A stretch of 64,000 nucleotides of DNA from assembly GCF_030538655.1 (NCBI RefSeq), contig NZ_JAUNTO010000011.1, positions 48,526 through 112,525 on the forward strand. Reading direction: 5' to 3'. This document shows, piece after piece, positions 17,255-26,836 of this stretch. Under the pieces are notes generated by a model. It was not told the DNA's origin, searched no databases, and worked only from the letters and a program-made list of their open reading frames with translations. Positions within the stretch are counted from its first letter, which is position 1; every line of letters begins with the position of its first letter. The translations under genes were made by a program, and so were the position numbers. The DNA comes from Paracoccus sp. (in: a-proteobacteria). Lineage in GTDB: Bacteria > Pseudomonadota > Alphaproteobacteria > Rhodobacterales > Rhodobacteraceae.

Positions 17255-18235
17255 TCAGAAGTTGAAACGCACGCCCAGGTCGCCGCGGGTTTCTTTTTCA
17301 TAGCCACGCTCGACAGCGCCGGCCAGATAGGCACCGCCCAGATCGTATTTGAAGCCGATACCAAAGGCGTTATCGGTTTCTTTGGCAGCCCATTCACCGT
17401 CGTTGTGGGCGATGTAAGCCGACAGGGTGGTTTGCGGAGCAACAACATAGTCACCATACAGGGTGATGCTCTTGCCCAGGTTGCGCTGCTCTTGGCTGAT
17501 CCACAGAACGTCGCCGTTGTCGTTCCAGTTCAGACCGATACCATTGTCGGTGCCCGGCATGGTGTAGTAAGCACCGACGAAATACTGGTCGTTGTTGTCA
17601 TAACCACCACCGTTCTGCACGGCGGCTGCCGACAGCTGGAGGTCGTTCCATTTGTAGTCAACGCTGACGCCCAGTTCTTCCTTGGTGCCTTCCGGCAGGT
17701 TGCGCAGGCGCTGGTTCGGCTCGACATAGGACACGCGGGCGGTCAGGTCGCCAACGCTGTAGATCCCGGCCAGACCCATACGGTTGCCTTCGTCTTCGCC
17801 CAGAGAGTAGGTGCCATAGCTTTTCGAGCTATAAGCATAATATTCACCCAGCGGGTTACCGAACGAACGGCTCAGCAGGCCGATTTCGGATTCGTAGATC
17901 AGGCCAGCTTCGTCGAAGGCGGTGTAAACGTTACCGATCTGGACGGTCGCACCCTGGTAGGTTGCGTAGATCTGACCGGGGTTCACGCCGGTCGAGGTGT
18001 CGCCCTGATCCCACTGGATGCGGAAGCGCGCACCGAAATCAACGCCGATGTCCGACGAGGTGGTGGCGTGGATGTTCAAACGAACACGCGACTGCATGTG
18101 GGTTTTCGAAACGGTGTCACCGGGATCGCTGTGATAGCTCAGCGCGGTGCGGCCATAGCCCGACAGGGTGATGTCAGCGGCAGCAACGCCAGCCGACAGA
18201 ACCAGCGCGGTGGAGGCGAAAAGAGCCTTTTTCAT
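17255..18235 (-). CDS. Outer membrane porin (Rhodobacter-type)
   Basis: 326 residues with a Sec signal peptide (MKKALFASTALVLSAGVAAA) followed by alternating beta-strand sequence starting ADITLSGYGRTALSY and ending in a terminal phenylalanine (LGVRFNF), the classic BAM recognition signature of outer membrane beta-barrels. It resembles the 16-stranded general porins of Rhodobacter and Paracoccus. The chosen ATG has an AGAGGG ribosome site; the frame continues upstream to 18385 but that part is not coding. Codon use is biased towards frequent codons and the gene ends in a strong terminator, both consistent with high expression. Confidence 0.9.
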   Translation of the reverse strand: MKKALFASTALVLSAGVAAADITLSGYGRTALSYHSDPGDTVSKTHMQSRVRLNIHATTSSDIGVDFGARFRIQWDQGDTSTGVNPGQIYATYQGATVQIGNVYTAFDEAGLIYESEIGLLSRSFGNPLGEYYAYSSKSYGTYSLGEDEGNRMGLAGIYSVGDLTARVSYVEPNQRLRNLPEGTKEELGVSVDYKWNDLQLSAAAVQNGGGYDNNDQYFVGAYYTMPGTDNGIGLNWNDNGDVLWISQEQRNLGKSITLYGDYVVAPQTTLSAYIAHNDGEWAAKETDNAFGIGFKYDLGGAYLAGAVERGYEKETRGDLGVRFNF

Positions 18236-18556
18236 GGTGATGTTCCCTCTTGTCTCTCTGTTGCCCAAGCTCGGCCTTGACCGGTCCGGGGATGAGAACG
18301 GTTTGAGCCTTTCCGAGCGTTGATGCAACGGAATCACCCCGGTCGATAATTCTTTAGTCAAATCTGTGATGCACAAGCGCCACACCTTGTTGCAGCGCCC
18401 CTACAGACGCCATCGCAACCATAAATTGCAGGCTGCGGGCGGATGACGCGGCAACACCCCCGGAATGCCCAAGGCGCTTGTCGCGGCGGGTGGTTCCGCG
18501 CTATGGCAGGACATCCGCGACCTGCGGGCCGTCTGACTGCTTTACGGGAATATGCC
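18236..18556. promoter_or_regulatory. Divergent promoter region between porin and DUF3576 lipoprotein
   Basis: About 320 gene-free bases. On the porin strand a TTGACT box (complement of 18356-18361) followed by an A/T-rich stretch (AAAGAATTATCG) is the best -35 candidate; no convincing -10 was found at 17 bases. No operator repeat is obvious. Confidence 0.35.
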
Positions 18557-19030
18557 ATGTCCGCCCAAGCCCTGCGACTGACCCTTGCCCTTGGCCTTTG
18601 CGCCGGTCTTGCTGCCTGTGGCGGCCTGCGGTTTGGGGGCGGCGGATCTGACACTCAGGCCGCACCGCGCCCCGAACAGCGCGAAACCACCATATGGGAG
18701 GCGTTTCGCGGCCGCGAAAACCCCAACAACACGGTGGGCGTGAACAAATACCTGTGGAACGCCAGCCTTGAGGTGCTGAACTTTCTGCCGGTGCAATCGG
18801 TCGATCCGTTCACCGGCGTGATCGTCACCGGCTATGGCACACCCCCCGGCGGCGGGCGCAGCTATCGCGCCACCATCAAGATCAGCGATCCGGCGCTGGA
18901 CGCGCGCAGCCTGAAACTGTCGCTGCAAGGGGCGGGCGGGTCTGCCGTGGCCCCCGATACCGTGCGCGCGGTCGAAGATGCGATCCTGACCCGCGCCCGG
19001 CAGCTGCGCATTCAGGACGGGCGGCTGTAA
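18557..19030 (+). CDS. DUF3576 domain lipoprotein
   Basis: 157 residues. The N-terminus is a lipoprotein signal peptide with lipobox LAAC (cysteine about residue 21). The body matches the DUF3576 family of alphaproteobacteria: TTIWEAFRGRENPNNTVGVNKYLWNASLEVLNFLPV (about 45-80), then PFTGVIVTGYGTPPGG and a basic C-terminal helix ILTRARQLRIQDGRL. The function of the family is unknown; location should be the outer membrane, periplasmic face. It sits upstream of leuS as in related genomes. The start at 18557 is chosen because it begins the signal peptide and follows an ACGGGAA sequence. Confidence 0.82.
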   Translation: MSAQALRLTLALGLCAGLAACGGLRFGGGGSDTQAAPRPEQRETTIWEAFRGRENPNNTVGVNKYLWNASLEVLNFLPVQSVDPFTGVIVTGYGTPPGGGRSYRATIKISDPALDARSLKLSLQGAGGSAVAPDTVRAVEDAILTRARQLRIQDGRL

Positions 19031-19111
19031 TCCACTAGGCGTAAGGCGTCACTGGACCCGAGCGGCGTCTGGGGCTAAACCCGGCGGGCGAAATATGCCC
19101 GAGGAAGCCCC

Positions 19112-21643
19112 ATGCCCTATACCCCGTCGAACAGCGAAGCGCACTGGCAACAGGCTTGGGCGGATGCGGGCAGCTTTACGGCTGTGCGCGACGACCGGCC
19201 GAAATATTACGTGCTGGAAATGTTCCCCTATCCGTCCGGGCGTATCCACATGGGCCATGTGCGCAACTATACGATGGGCGATGTCGTCGCCCGCTATAAG
19301 CGCGCGCAGGGGTTTTCCGTGCTGCACCCGATGGGCTGGGATGCCTTCGGGATGCCGGCCGAAAATGCGGCGATGGAACAGGGCGGCCATCCGCGCGACT
19401 GGACCTATGCCAACATCGCCACCATGCGTAAGCAGTTGCAGCCGCTGGGTCTGTCGATCGACTGGGGGCGCGAGTTTGCCACCTGCGACGACGCCTATGT
19501 GCATCAGCAGCAGGCGATGTTCCTTGATATGCTGGACGCGGGGCTGATTACGCGCAAATCGGCTCAGGTGAATTGGGACCCGGTCGATATGACGGTGCTG
19601 GCGAATGAACAGGTCATCGACGGCAAGGGCTGGCGGTCGGGCGCGCAGGTGGAACGGCGCGAGCTGACGCAGTGGTTTTTCCGCATCAGCGATTATTCCG
19701 ATGAGCTGCTGTCGGCCTTGGACGGTCTGACCGGCTGGCCGGAAAAGGTCCGCACGATGCAGGCCAACTGGATCGGCAAGTCGCGCGGGCTGCAATTCCG
19801 GTTCGAGACGGTCGGGATCGAAGGCTTTCCGCAGATCGAGGTTTACACGACCCGCCCCGACACGCTGATGGGGGCGTCCTTCGTGGCGCTGTCGCCGGAT
19901 CATCCGCTGGTGAAATCGCTGATGGGCCAGCCCGAAGTGGCCGCCTTCGTCGAGGAATGCCGCAAGATCGGCACCACCGAGGAAGCGATCGAGACCGCGC
20001 CCAAGCTGGGCTTTGACACCGGCTTGACCGTGCGCCATCCGCTGGACCCGGCATGGGAACTGCCGATCTGGATCGCCAATTTCGTGCTGATGGATTACGG
20101 CACCGGCGCGATCTTCGGCAGCCCCGCGCATGACGAACGCGACCATGAATTTGCGACGAAATACGGGCTGCCGATCCGCGCCACCTTTGGCCAGCCGGGG
20201 ATGGACCTTGCGGCGGCGGATGATCTGGTTGCCGCCGCACCCTATGTGCCGCTGAAATCCGAAACCGTCACCTATGTGCGCGGCTTTGCGGGCGAGGCCG
20301 ATCAGACCGGCGAGGCCGCCGTGGCCGCGGCCATCGAGGTGGCCGAGCGTGACGGCTGGGGCGAGGGCGTGACGAAATTCCGCCTGCGCGACTGGGGCAT
20401 TTCGCGGCAACGTTACTGGGGCTGCCCGATCCCGGTCGTGCATTGCGAGACCTGCGGCACGGTGCCGGAATCGAAAGAAAACCTGCCCGTCCTGTTGCCG
20501 CTTGATGTCAGCTTCGACACCCCCGGCAACCCGCTGGACCAGCACCCGACTTGGCGGCAGACCACCTGCCCGAAATGCGGCGGGGCGGCGCTGCGGGAAA
20601 CCGACACGATGGACACATTTGTCGATTCGTCGTGGTATTATGCGCGGTTCACCTCGCCCAAGGCCGCCACGCCCACCGACCGCGCGGATGCCGATTACTG
20701 GATGAATGTCGATCAGTATATCGGCGGGATCGAACATGCGATTCTGCACCTGCTCTATTCGCGCTTTTTCGCCCGTGCGATGGCGAAAACCGGGCATCTG
20801 CCCGCATCAGCAAGCGAGCCGTTCGATGCGCTGTTCACGCAAGGCATGGTCACGCATGAGATCTATACCACCCGCGACGCGCAGGGCCGCCCGGTCTATC
20901 ACCTGCCCGAAGATGTGACGGACGGCAAATTGGCCGACGGCACGGCGGTGACAGTCATCCCCTCGGCCAAAATGTCGAAATCCAAGAAAAACGTCGTCGA
21001 TCCGGTGAATATCGTCGATAATTTCGGCGCCGATACCGCGCGCTGGTTCATGCTGTCCGACAGCCCGCCCGAACGCGACGTGGAATGGACCGCCGCCGGG
21101 GCCGAGGCGGCGCATAAATTCCTCGCCCGCGTTTACCGTCTGGCCGAGGAAACGGTGGACGGCCCCGATGACGCGGACCTGACCCGCGCGGCGCATCGCG
21201 CCATCGCCGAGGTGACGAAATCCATCGACGGCTTTGCCTTTAACAAGGCGGTGGCGGCGCTCTACACCCTTGCCAATGCCATTGGCAAATCATCCGCAGG
21301 CGGCGAATCGCGCCGCGATGCGCTGCGAATCATGGCGCAGTTGATGGCCCCGATGGTGCCGCATCTGGCCGAAGACATCTGGCAGCAGTCCGGCGGCACC
21401 GGCATGGTGGTGGACGCCCCATGGCCCAAGGCCGACCCGGCGCTGCTGGAAGATGACAGCGTGACGCTGCCGATTCAGATCAACGGCAAACGCCGCGCCG
21501 AAATCACCGTGCCCAAGGACATGCCCAAGGACCAGATCGAGGCATTGGTGCTGGCCGATGACACCGTGCAACGCTTTCTGGACGGGGCGGCGATCAAGAA
21601 ACTGATCGTCGTGCCGGGCCGCATCGTTAACGTGGTGGCGTAA
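19112..21643 (+). CDS. leuS: Leucyl-tRNA synthetase
   Basis: 843 residues, normal for bacterial LeuRS. The HIGH motif appears as [16 protein letters not shown] (about residues 34-48), the zinc-type segment as [11 protein letters not shown] and TCPKCGG, and the KMSKS loop as [11 protein letters not shown] (about 625). A CP1 editing domain ([20 protein letters not shown]) is present for hydrolysis of misacylated tRNA. The enzyme charges tRNA-Leu in the cytoplasm. It is followed by lptE after 5 bases and then by holA, the standard alphaproteobacterial order. Confidence 0.98.
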   Translation: MPYTPSNSEAHWQQAWADAGSFTAVRDDRPKYYVLEMFPYPSGRIHMGHVRNYTMGDVVARYKRAQGFSVLHPMGWDAFGMPAENAAMEQGGHPRDWTYANIATMRKQLQPLGLSIDWGREFATCDDAYVHQQQAMFLDMLDAGLITRKSAQVNWDPVDMTVLANEQVIDGKGWRSGAQVERRELTQWFFRISDYSDELLSALDGLTGWPEKVRTMQANWIGKSRGLQFRFETVGIEGFPQIEVYTTRPDTLMGASFVALSPDHPLVKSLMGQPEVAAFVEECRKIGTTEEAIETAPKLGFDTGLTVRHPLDPAWELPIWIANFVLMDYGTGAIFGSPAHDERDHEFATKYGLPIRATFGQPGMDLAAADDLVAAAPYVPLKSETVTYVRGFAGEADQTGEAAVAAAIEVAERDGWGEGVTKFRLRDWGISRQRYWGCPIPVVHCETCGTVPESKENLPVLLPLDVSFDTPGNPLDQHPTWRQTTCPKCGGAALRETDTMDTFVDSSWYYARFTSPKAATPTDRADADYWMNVDQYIGGIEHAILHLLYSRFFARAMAKTGHLPASASEPFDALFTQGMVTHEIYTTRDAQGRPVYHLPEDVTDGKLADGTAVTVIPSAKMSKSKKNVVDPVNIVDNFGADTARWFMLSDSPPERDVEWTAAGAEAAHKFLARVYRLAEETVDGPDDADLTRAAHRAIAEVTKSIDGFAFNKAVAALYTLANAIGKSSAGGESRRDALRIMAQLMAPMVPHLAEDIWQQSGGTGMVVDAPWPKADPALLEDDSVTLPIQINGKRRAEITVPKDMPKDQIEALVLADDTVQRFLDGAAIKKLIVVPGRIVNVVA

Positions 21644-21648
21644 AATCC

Positions 21649-22164
21649 ATGCGCCAACCGCTTTCTGTTTGCCCCGATACGCCTGCAACACTGCCACGCC
21701 GCACCGCTCTGGCGGCTCTGGCGCTGCTGGCCCTGACAGGCTGCGGGCTGACGCCGGTCTATGGGCCGGGCAGCCCGGCCAAGGCGCTGTTCGGACAGGT
21801 GCGCCCGAAAGACGCCGCGACATTCGATGAGTTCACCTTTAACCGCCGCATCAGCGAGCGGCTGGGGCCAGAGGGGACGGATTACGCCCTGTCCTATACG
21901 CTGCGGTTTGGTGCGGTGGCGCAGGGCATCACCCCGGACGAGGTGACAACCCGCTATTCTCTTAGTGGCACCGCCGATTTCACCCTGACCGATGCGGCAG
22001 GCAGGGTGGTGACGCGTGGGCAGGTCAGCAATTTCACATCCTTTTCCACCACCGGCACTACGGTTGCCTCGCTGATGGCGGATGTGGATGCGCGCGAACG
22101 GCTGGCGCGGATGCTGGCCGATCAGGTGGTGACGCGGCTGATCGCCGCCGCCGCAACGCCGTGA
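21649..22164 (+). CDS. lptE: LPS assembly lipoprotein LptE
   Basis: 171 residues: a signal with lipobox LTGC (cysteine at about residue 32) and mature part beginning GLTPVYGPGSPAKALFGQV, typical of alphaproteobacterial LptE. LptE plugs the LptD beta-barrel in the outer membrane and helps insert lipopolysaccharide. An RR pair (PRRTALAALALLALTGC) precedes the hydrophobic stretch, which is common in this group. Position between leuS and holA supports the call. It overlaps holA by 4 bases. Confidence 0.9.
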   Translation: MRQPLSVCPDTPATLPRRTALAALALLALTGCGLTPVYGPGSPAKALFGQVRPKDAATFDEFTFNRRISERLGPEGTDYALSYTLRFGAVAQGITPDEVTTRYSLSGTADFTLTDAAGRVVTRGQVSNFTSFSTTGTTVASLMADVDARERLARMLADQVVTRLIAAAATP

Positions 22165-23189
22165 ACCTGAAAGGCGGCGAGATCGCGCGCTATCTGGCGC
22201 GGCCTGATCCGGCCCGGCCCGCGCTGCTGATCTATGGTCCCGACACCATGCGCGTGGCACTGAAACGGGCCGAGGCGGTGGCGTCGCTGACCGGCCCGAA
22301 CGCCGACCAGGAAATGCGCCTGACCCGCATGGTCGGCAGCGATCTGCGCAAAGATCCGGCGACCCTGATGGATGCGATCAAAGAGGTCGGGTTCTTTCCC
22401 GGCCCGCGTGTGGTGCTGGTCGAGGATGCCTCCGATGCCGTGGCCGATACGATTGCGGCGGCGCTGGCCGAATGGCGCGCGGGCGATGCGGTGATGGTGG
22501 TGACAGCGGGCAATCTGTCGAAATCATCCGCCCTGCGCAAACTGTTCGAGCCTCACCGCGAGGCCGTGGCCGCCGCCATCTATGACGACCCCCCCGGCGA
22601 GGATGAAATTGCCCGCTGGCTGGCTGACGCCGGTCTGCATCAGGTGCCGCGCGATGCGATGCGCGATCTGGCGACGCTCGCCCGCGCGCTGGACCCCGGT
22701 GATCTGCGGCAGGTGATCGAAAAGATCGGCCTGTATAAATTCGACGACCCGGCCCCGCTGACCCCGGACGAGGTGGCGCTGATGGCCCCCGCCACGATCG
22801 AGGCCGATCTGGACGCCACCATCCACGCCAGTGCCGAGGGGAAAACCGCCGATCTGGGCCTGCTGATGCGCCGGATCGAATCGCAGGGGGTCAGCCCGGT
22901 GACGCTGTGCATCGCGGCGCAACGGCATTTCCGCGCGCTCCACGCTGCGGCAACCGATCCGGGTGGGCCGGTGGCCGGGCTGATGCGGCAGCGCCCGCCG
23001 GTCTTTGGCCCGCGCCGCGACCGCATGGCCCGGCAGGCGCAAAGCTGGGGCGCGATGAAGCTGGAAGAGGCGCTGCATCACCTGATCGAAACCGATCTGA
23101 CGCTGCGCTCATCATCGCGCGCGCCACAGATGGCGCTGGTGGAACGGGCGCTGATCCGGCTGTCGCATCTGTCCGGGGGGCGGCGGTGA
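22161..23189 (+). CDS. holA: DNA polymerase III subunit delta
   Basis: 342 residues. The protein starts GTG and matches HolA: an N-terminal LIYGPDTMRVALKRAEAV segment (about residues 22-40), the central AAA+-like fold without Walker motifs, and a C-terminal collar domain with RPPVFGPRRDRMARQAQSWG. Delta opens the beta clamp within the clamp-loader complex. It is coupled to lptE by a 4-base overlap at its start and to the following flavoprotein gene by a GTGA overlap at its end. Confidence 0.92.
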   Translation: MNLKGGEIARYLARPDPARPALLIYGPDTMRVALKRAEAVASLTGPNADQEMRLTRMVGSDLRKDPATLMDAIKEVGFFPGPRVVLVEDASDAVADTIAAALAEWRAGDAVMVVTAGNLSKSSALRKLFEPHREAVAAAIYDDPPGEDEIARWLADAGLHQVPRDAMRDLATLARALDPGDLRQVIEKIGLYKFDDPAPLTPDEVALMAPATIEADLDATIHASAEGKTADLGLLMRRIESQGVSPVTLCIAAQRHFRALHAAATDPGGPVAGLMRQRPPVFGPRRDRMARQAQSWGAMKLEEALHHLIETDLTLRSSSRAPQMALVERALIRLSHLSGGRR

Positions 23190-24412
23190 ACCCGCAGGCT
23201 CTGGTCATCGGCGCAGGCCCGGCGGGGCTGATGGCGGCCGAGGTTCTGGCAGCGGGCGGGGCACAGGTAATCGTGGCCGAGGCGATGCCGACCCCGGCGC
23301 GCAAGTTTCTGATGGCGGGCAAATCGGGGCTGAATCTGACCAAGGATGAGCCGGTGGACGCCTTTGCGACCCGGATCAGCGTTGCGACCGGGGGTTTTCC
23401 ACCCCCGGACCCCCGAGGATATTTGCAAACGAAAGACATGCTGTCCGGCTTTGGCCCCGATGAGGTTCAGGATTGGGCGCGCGGGCTGGGGGTCGATCTG
23501 TTCACCGGCTCGACCGGGCGGGTATTTCCGGTGGGGATGAAGGCATCGCCCCTGTTGCGAGCATGGCTGACGCGGCTGCGCGGGGTCGGGGTAGAATTGC
23601 GGACCCGCTGGCACTGGCGCGGGTTCGAGGATGACAGCTTTGCCTTTGACACGCCCGCCGGGCCGCAGGTGATGCGGCCCGCTGTCTGCGTGCTGGCACT
23701 GGGCGGGGCAAGCTGGCCACGGCTGGGGTCTGATGCGGCATGGGTGCCGTGGCTGGAGGCGCGCGGCGTGCCGGTGGTGCCGTTCCGGCCTGCGAATATG
23801 GGGTTTTGCGTCGATTGGTCGGCCCCGATGTCGCGGCACTTTGGCGCGGCGGTCAAAGGCGTGGCGATCTGCGTGGGCGGGCAGATCAGCCGGGGCGAAT
23901 GGGTTATCACCCGCCACGGGATCGAAGGCGGCGGCATCTATGCGGTGGCCGCCCCCCTGCGCGACGGGGCAGCCGCCACGGTTGATCTGGCGCCCGATCT
24001 GGACAGGGCGGCCTTGGCGGGCCGGTTCGCGCGGCCACGGGGCAAGCTGTCGGTCGGCAACTGGCTGCGCCGGGTTCTGGGCGATCCGGTGCGGGCCGCG
24101 CTGTTGCTGGAATGGGGCCAGCCCCTGCCCGGTAATCCCTTGGCACTGGCCATTGCGGCCAAGGCATTGCCATTGCGTCATCGCCGACCGATGGGACTGG
24201 CGCGGGCGATTTCCAGCGCCGGAGGCATCGGCTGGGACGGGCTGGACGATGATCTGCAACTGCGCGCCATTCCCGGCTGTTTCGCCGCAGGCGAGATGCT
24301 GGACTGGGAGGCCCCGACCGGCGGCTATCTGCTGACCTTTTCCATGGCCAGCGGGCGCGTGGCCGGGCAGGGTGCGCTGGCGCGGCTGCGTGCCCGGCAG
24401 ATGTCGCCCTAA
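23186..24412 (+). CDS. HI0933/TIGR03862-type flavoprotein
   Basis: 408 residues starting with GTG at 23186, whose last two bases begin the holA stop (GTGA). The N-terminal FAD motif ALVIGAGPAGLMAAEVLAAG and the family segment RKFLMAGKSGLNLTKDEP are clear, as are FTGSTGRVFP and the C-terminal FAAGEMLDWEAPTGGYLL. This family of FAD oxidoreductases has no established reaction. Residues about 73-88 (GGFPPPDPRGYLQTKDM) are encoded by a copy of the dispersed repeat described at 23411-23436, and this segment looks out of place between two conserved stretches. The gene's tail overlaps the opposing GST gene by 4 bases. Confidence 0.85.
   Translation: MNPQALVIGAGPAGLMAAEVLAAGGAQVIVAEAMPTPARKFLMAGKSGLNLTKDEPVDAFATRISVATGGFPPPDPRGYLQTKDMLSGFGPDEVQDWARGLGVDLFTGSTGRVFPVGMKASPLLRAWLTRLRGVGVELRTRWHWRGFEDDSFAFDTPAGPQVMRPAVCVLALGGASWPRLGSDAAWVPWLEARGVPVVPFRPANMGFCVDWSAPMSRHFGAAVKGVAICVGGQISRGEWVITRHGIEGGGIYAVAAPLRDGAAATVDLAPDLDRAALAGRFARPRGKLSVGNWLRRVLGDPVRAALLLEWGQPLPGNPLALAIAAKALPLRHRRPMGLARAISSAGGIGWDGLDDDLQLRAIPGCFAAGEMLDWEAPTGGYLLTFSMASGRVAGQGALARLRARQMSP
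23411..23436 (+). repeat. Dispersed repeat, copy 1 (inside a coding sequence)
   Basis: The sequence CCCCGAGGATATTTGCAAAC followed by GAAAGA closely matches the copy at 28201-28226 (both contain GAGGATATTTG, two variable bases, then AACGAAAGAC). The third copy at 33767-33794 is on the opposite strand. Here the repeat is translated in frame within the flavoprotein gene. Confidence 0.7.
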
Positions 24413-24996
24413 CGTGCCGCCGCGCGCACAAAGGCGGGTCGGGCGCGCATCTGATCCAGATAATCCGACAAGCGGTGTTCGATGATCGGGAATTTCGCCG
24501 TCAGCGCCCAGATCAGGCTGTGGGTCAGGATGATGTCGGGCACGGTCATCACCTCGCCCATCAGGAACGGGCCATCAGCCATGCGGTGGACCAGCACCTT
24601 TTGGCTGCGCTCGAATTCCCACCGCAGGGTGTTCTTGATCCCGGCCATGCGCATTTCTTCGGGCAGAACAAAGCTGTGGCGCGCAGCCAGCCACAGGGCG
24701 GCGTCGAATTCATCCAGCAGGAACTGGGTCAGGCTGTCCTGCCGGGCGCGATCCAGCGTGCCTGCGGGATGGGTCAGCCGTCCGTGACGGTCGGCCAGAT
24801 AGGTCAAAATCGCGGTGGAATCGGTGATCGGCGTGCCGTCGTCGATCAGCACCGGCACCTTGCCCGCCGGGTTAAAGGGGGCCACGCCGTCGCTTTGCGG
24901 CAGGGCGGGGACGTGGGTGTAGGGCAGGCCCAGTTCCTCAAGCGCCCACAGAACCCGCAGGGTGCGCGATTGCGATGTGCCGATAACCGTCAGCAT
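24409..24996 (-). CDS. Glutathione S-transferase family protein
   Basis: 195 residues: a thioredoxin-like N-terminal domain (MLTVIGTSQSRTLRVLWALEELGLPY, then FNPAGKVPVLIDDG and ITDSTAILTYLADRHG, with the glutathione-binding P-V and D-S residues) and an all-helical C-terminal domain from about residue 85. Serine 8-11 in the SQSRT segment is the likely thiol-activating residue. The physiological substrate is unknown. It is transcribed leftward, directly after a thioesterase gene (4-base gap), so the two may be an operon. Confidence 0.88.
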   Translation of the reverse strand: MLTVIGTSQSRTLRVLWALEELGLPYTHVPALPQSDGVAPFNPAGKVPVLIDDGTPITDSTAILTYLADRHGRLTHPAGTLDRARQDSLTQFLLDEFDAALWLAARHSFVLPEEMRMAGIKNTLRWEFERSQKVLVHRMADGPFLMGEVMTVPDIILTHSLIWALTAKFPIIEHRLSDYLDQMRARPAFVRAAAR

Positions 24997-25000
24997 CCTG

Positions 25001-25417
25001 TCAGCCCTTCCAGTCCAGAATCATCTGCGTTTGGGTGACGATGGCCGCCACCTGCCCGTCGGGGCGCGTCACCGTGGTTTGCCAGACCTGAATCGTGCGG
25101 CCCCGATGCAGCGGCTGGCAGGTGGCACGGGCGGTTTCGCCGATGCGGATCGGGCGCAGAAAGTTGGTCTTGCTTTCAATGGTGGTGGTGGACTGACCCT
25201 CGGGGATGTTCAGAAAGGTGGCAGTGCCGCCCGCGTTATCGGCCAGCCCCATGATCGCCCCGCCATGCAGCACGCCGTTGCGATTGGCCATCTGCGGCGT
25301 CACCTCCATTTCCATCACCACCTGATCGGGCTGTGCGGCAACGACACGGATGCCCAGCAGTTCCGCAAATTCCGGCTGTGCCTGGGCGATGCGCCCCAGA
25401 CGCGAATCCTGATCCAT
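25001..25417 (-). CDS. PaaI-type hotdog-fold thioesterase
   Basis: 138 residues, a single hotdog domain. The family signature NRNGVLHGGAIMGLADNAGG (about residues 46-65) contains the HGG loop and the acidic residue expected for acyl-CoA hydrolysis, and SKTNFLRPIRIGE follows. Members cleave short or aryl acyl-CoA thioesters in the cytoplasm. The start at 25417 follows GGGGGAAAG; the much longer frame to 26692 is the antisense of the kinase gene. It is the first gene of a two-gene leftward unit with the GST. Confidence 0.88.
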   Translation of the reverse strand: MDQDSRLGRIAQAQPEFAELLGIRVVAAQPDQVVMEMEVTPQMANRNGVLHGGAIMGLADNAGGTATFLNIPEGQSTTTIESKTNFLRPIRIGETARATCQPLHRGRTIQVWQTTVTRPDGQVAAIVTQTQMILDWKG

Positions 25418-25513
25418 GCTTTCCCCCTTTTTCGCCATAGGGCCGCAGCCATCGCCAAAGCGCAAGACGCGGACTGATGGACGCCGCGCGCATTCTGCCG
25501 CAATCTGACCGGC

Positions 25514-26836
25514 ATGAGCGGACTGAGACTGCAAACACGGATCGTGCTGCTGATCGTGGCAGTGCAGGCGCTGCTGCTGGCGGGGCTGGCGGCGGCGTCG
25601 CTGGACAATGCGCGCCGGGCCGTGCGCGACGAAGTGCAGGCCGGCATGGACACGGCGCGGTCGCTGGTGCTGGCGACCGTGGGCACGATGCAGGGTGCGG
25701 TGCCGCCCGACCGGCTGATGGCGCTGCTGCCCGAACGGCTGGTCGCGCCGCGCCATGCCCGCATCATGGTGCTGGATGCGCAGACCGGCGCGCTGCACAA
25801 TCCTTTGGCACCGCAAGCGCAGCCGGTGCAGGCGCCGGGCTGGTTCGCCGCCGCCATCACGCCGTCCGCGCAGGAAACCCGCCTGCCGGTGATGATCGCG
25901 GGGCGGTTGCGCGGCTATGTCTTCATCAGCGCCGACCCCACAGCCGAGGTGGCCGAGGTCTGGCGCGATGCCCGCATCATGGCCGGGCTGACGGCGCTGG
26001 CCGCGCTGGTGCAGGCGGTGTTGATCTGGCTGGTGTTGCAGCACGGGCTGCGGCCTTTGGGGCAGATCGCCGCGCGGCTGGCCGATCTGACACGCGGCGA
26101 TCTGGCGGCGCGCATCGGCCCGGTGGCGGTGCCCGATCTGGCCGCACTGGCGGCACAGGCCGACCGGCTGGGCTATACGCTGCAACAGGCGCAGGCCGAC
26201 CGCACCCGTCTGTCGCGGCAGGTGGTCACGCGCGGCGACGAGGAACGCAAGGCCATCGCCCGCGATCTGCACGACGAATTCGGCCCCTGCCTGTTCGCCC
26301 TGCGGGTCGAGGCCGACGCGCTGCGACAAAGCTTTGACGATCCGGCCATCCACACCCATGCCGATACGCTGGACGCCATCGCCGACCAGATCGGCCGGGT
26401 GAACCGCGCGCTGCTGGACGGGTTGCGGCCGATGGCGGTGGGGCAATTGCCGCTGGCCACAGTGCTGGCCGATTACGCCGCTGATCTGACGCGGCGGTTC
26501 CCCGATATGCGCTTTGATCTGGATTTGCCCCCTGGCCTGCCCGAACCCGACGAGGCCACGGCGCTGACCCTGTTCCGCATCATGCAGGAAGGCACCACCA
26601 ACGCGCTGCGCCATTCCGGGGCCAGCCAGGTTTCGATCACGCTGCGGCGCGATCCGGCGCAGTGGCAGATCACCATTGCCGATGACGGGCACGGTATCCC
26701 CGACGCTGCGCGCCCCGGCACGGGCCTGTCGGGGATGCGCGAAAGGGTAATCCTTCTGGGTGGCGCGCTGAACATCGGACGCGCTAAGATAGGCACTGAA
26801 ATCCGGGCCAGTCTGCCCGCTCAGGGGATTGCATGA
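25514..26836 (+). CDS. Membrane sensor histidine kinase (NarX/HisKA_3 type)
   Basis: 440 residues. Membrane helix 1 is about residues 10-29 and helix 2 about 156-176, with a periplasmic sensor region of about 125 residues between them; a HAMP segment follows (GLRPLGQIAARLADLTRGDLAARI). The dimerisation helix holds EERKAIARDLHDEFG with phosphoacceptor H253, and the ATPase domain shows EGTTNALRHSG and IADDGHGIPD, GTGLSGMRER. The periplasmic domain is not one I recognise, so the signal is unknown. The stop overlaps the start of the partner regulator (ATGA), and the same overlap continues through the next two genes. Confidence 0.9.
   Translation: MSGLRLQTRIVLLIVAVQALLLAGLAAASLDNARRAVRDEVQAGMDTARSLVLATVGTMQGAVPPDRLMALLPERLVAPRHARIMVLDAQTGALHNPLAPQAQPVQAPGWFAAAITPSAQETRLPVMIAGRLRGYVFISADPTAEVAEVWRDARIMAGLTALAALVQAVLIWLVLQHGLRPLGQIAARLADLTRGDLAARIGPVAVPDLAALAAQADRLGYTLQQAQADRTRLSRQVVTRGDEERKAIARDLHDEFGPCLFALRVEADALRQSFDDPAIHTHADTLDAIADQIGRVNRALLDGLRPMAVGQLPLATVLADYAADLTRRFPDMRFDLDLPPGLPEPDEATALTLFRIMQEGTTNALRHSGASQVSITLRRDPAQWQITIADDGHGIPDAARPGTGLSGMRERVILLGGALNIGRAKIGTEIRASLPAQGIA

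Noticed and set aside
19083-19110. GCGAAATATGCCCGAGG before leuS as a copy of the dispersed repeat
   Set aside because: Only the AATAT and GAGG parts match loosely; not enough to group it with the three clear copies.
19049-20797. A 582-codon minus-strand frame opposite leuS
   Set aside because: leuS has clear HIGH and KMSKS motifs; the antisense frame has no recognisable domain and reflects high G+C.
25415-26692. Extended N-terminus of the thioesterase frame
   Set aside because: The frame continues through the kinase gene in antisense. The true start has a GGGGGAAAG site and the normal PaaI length.
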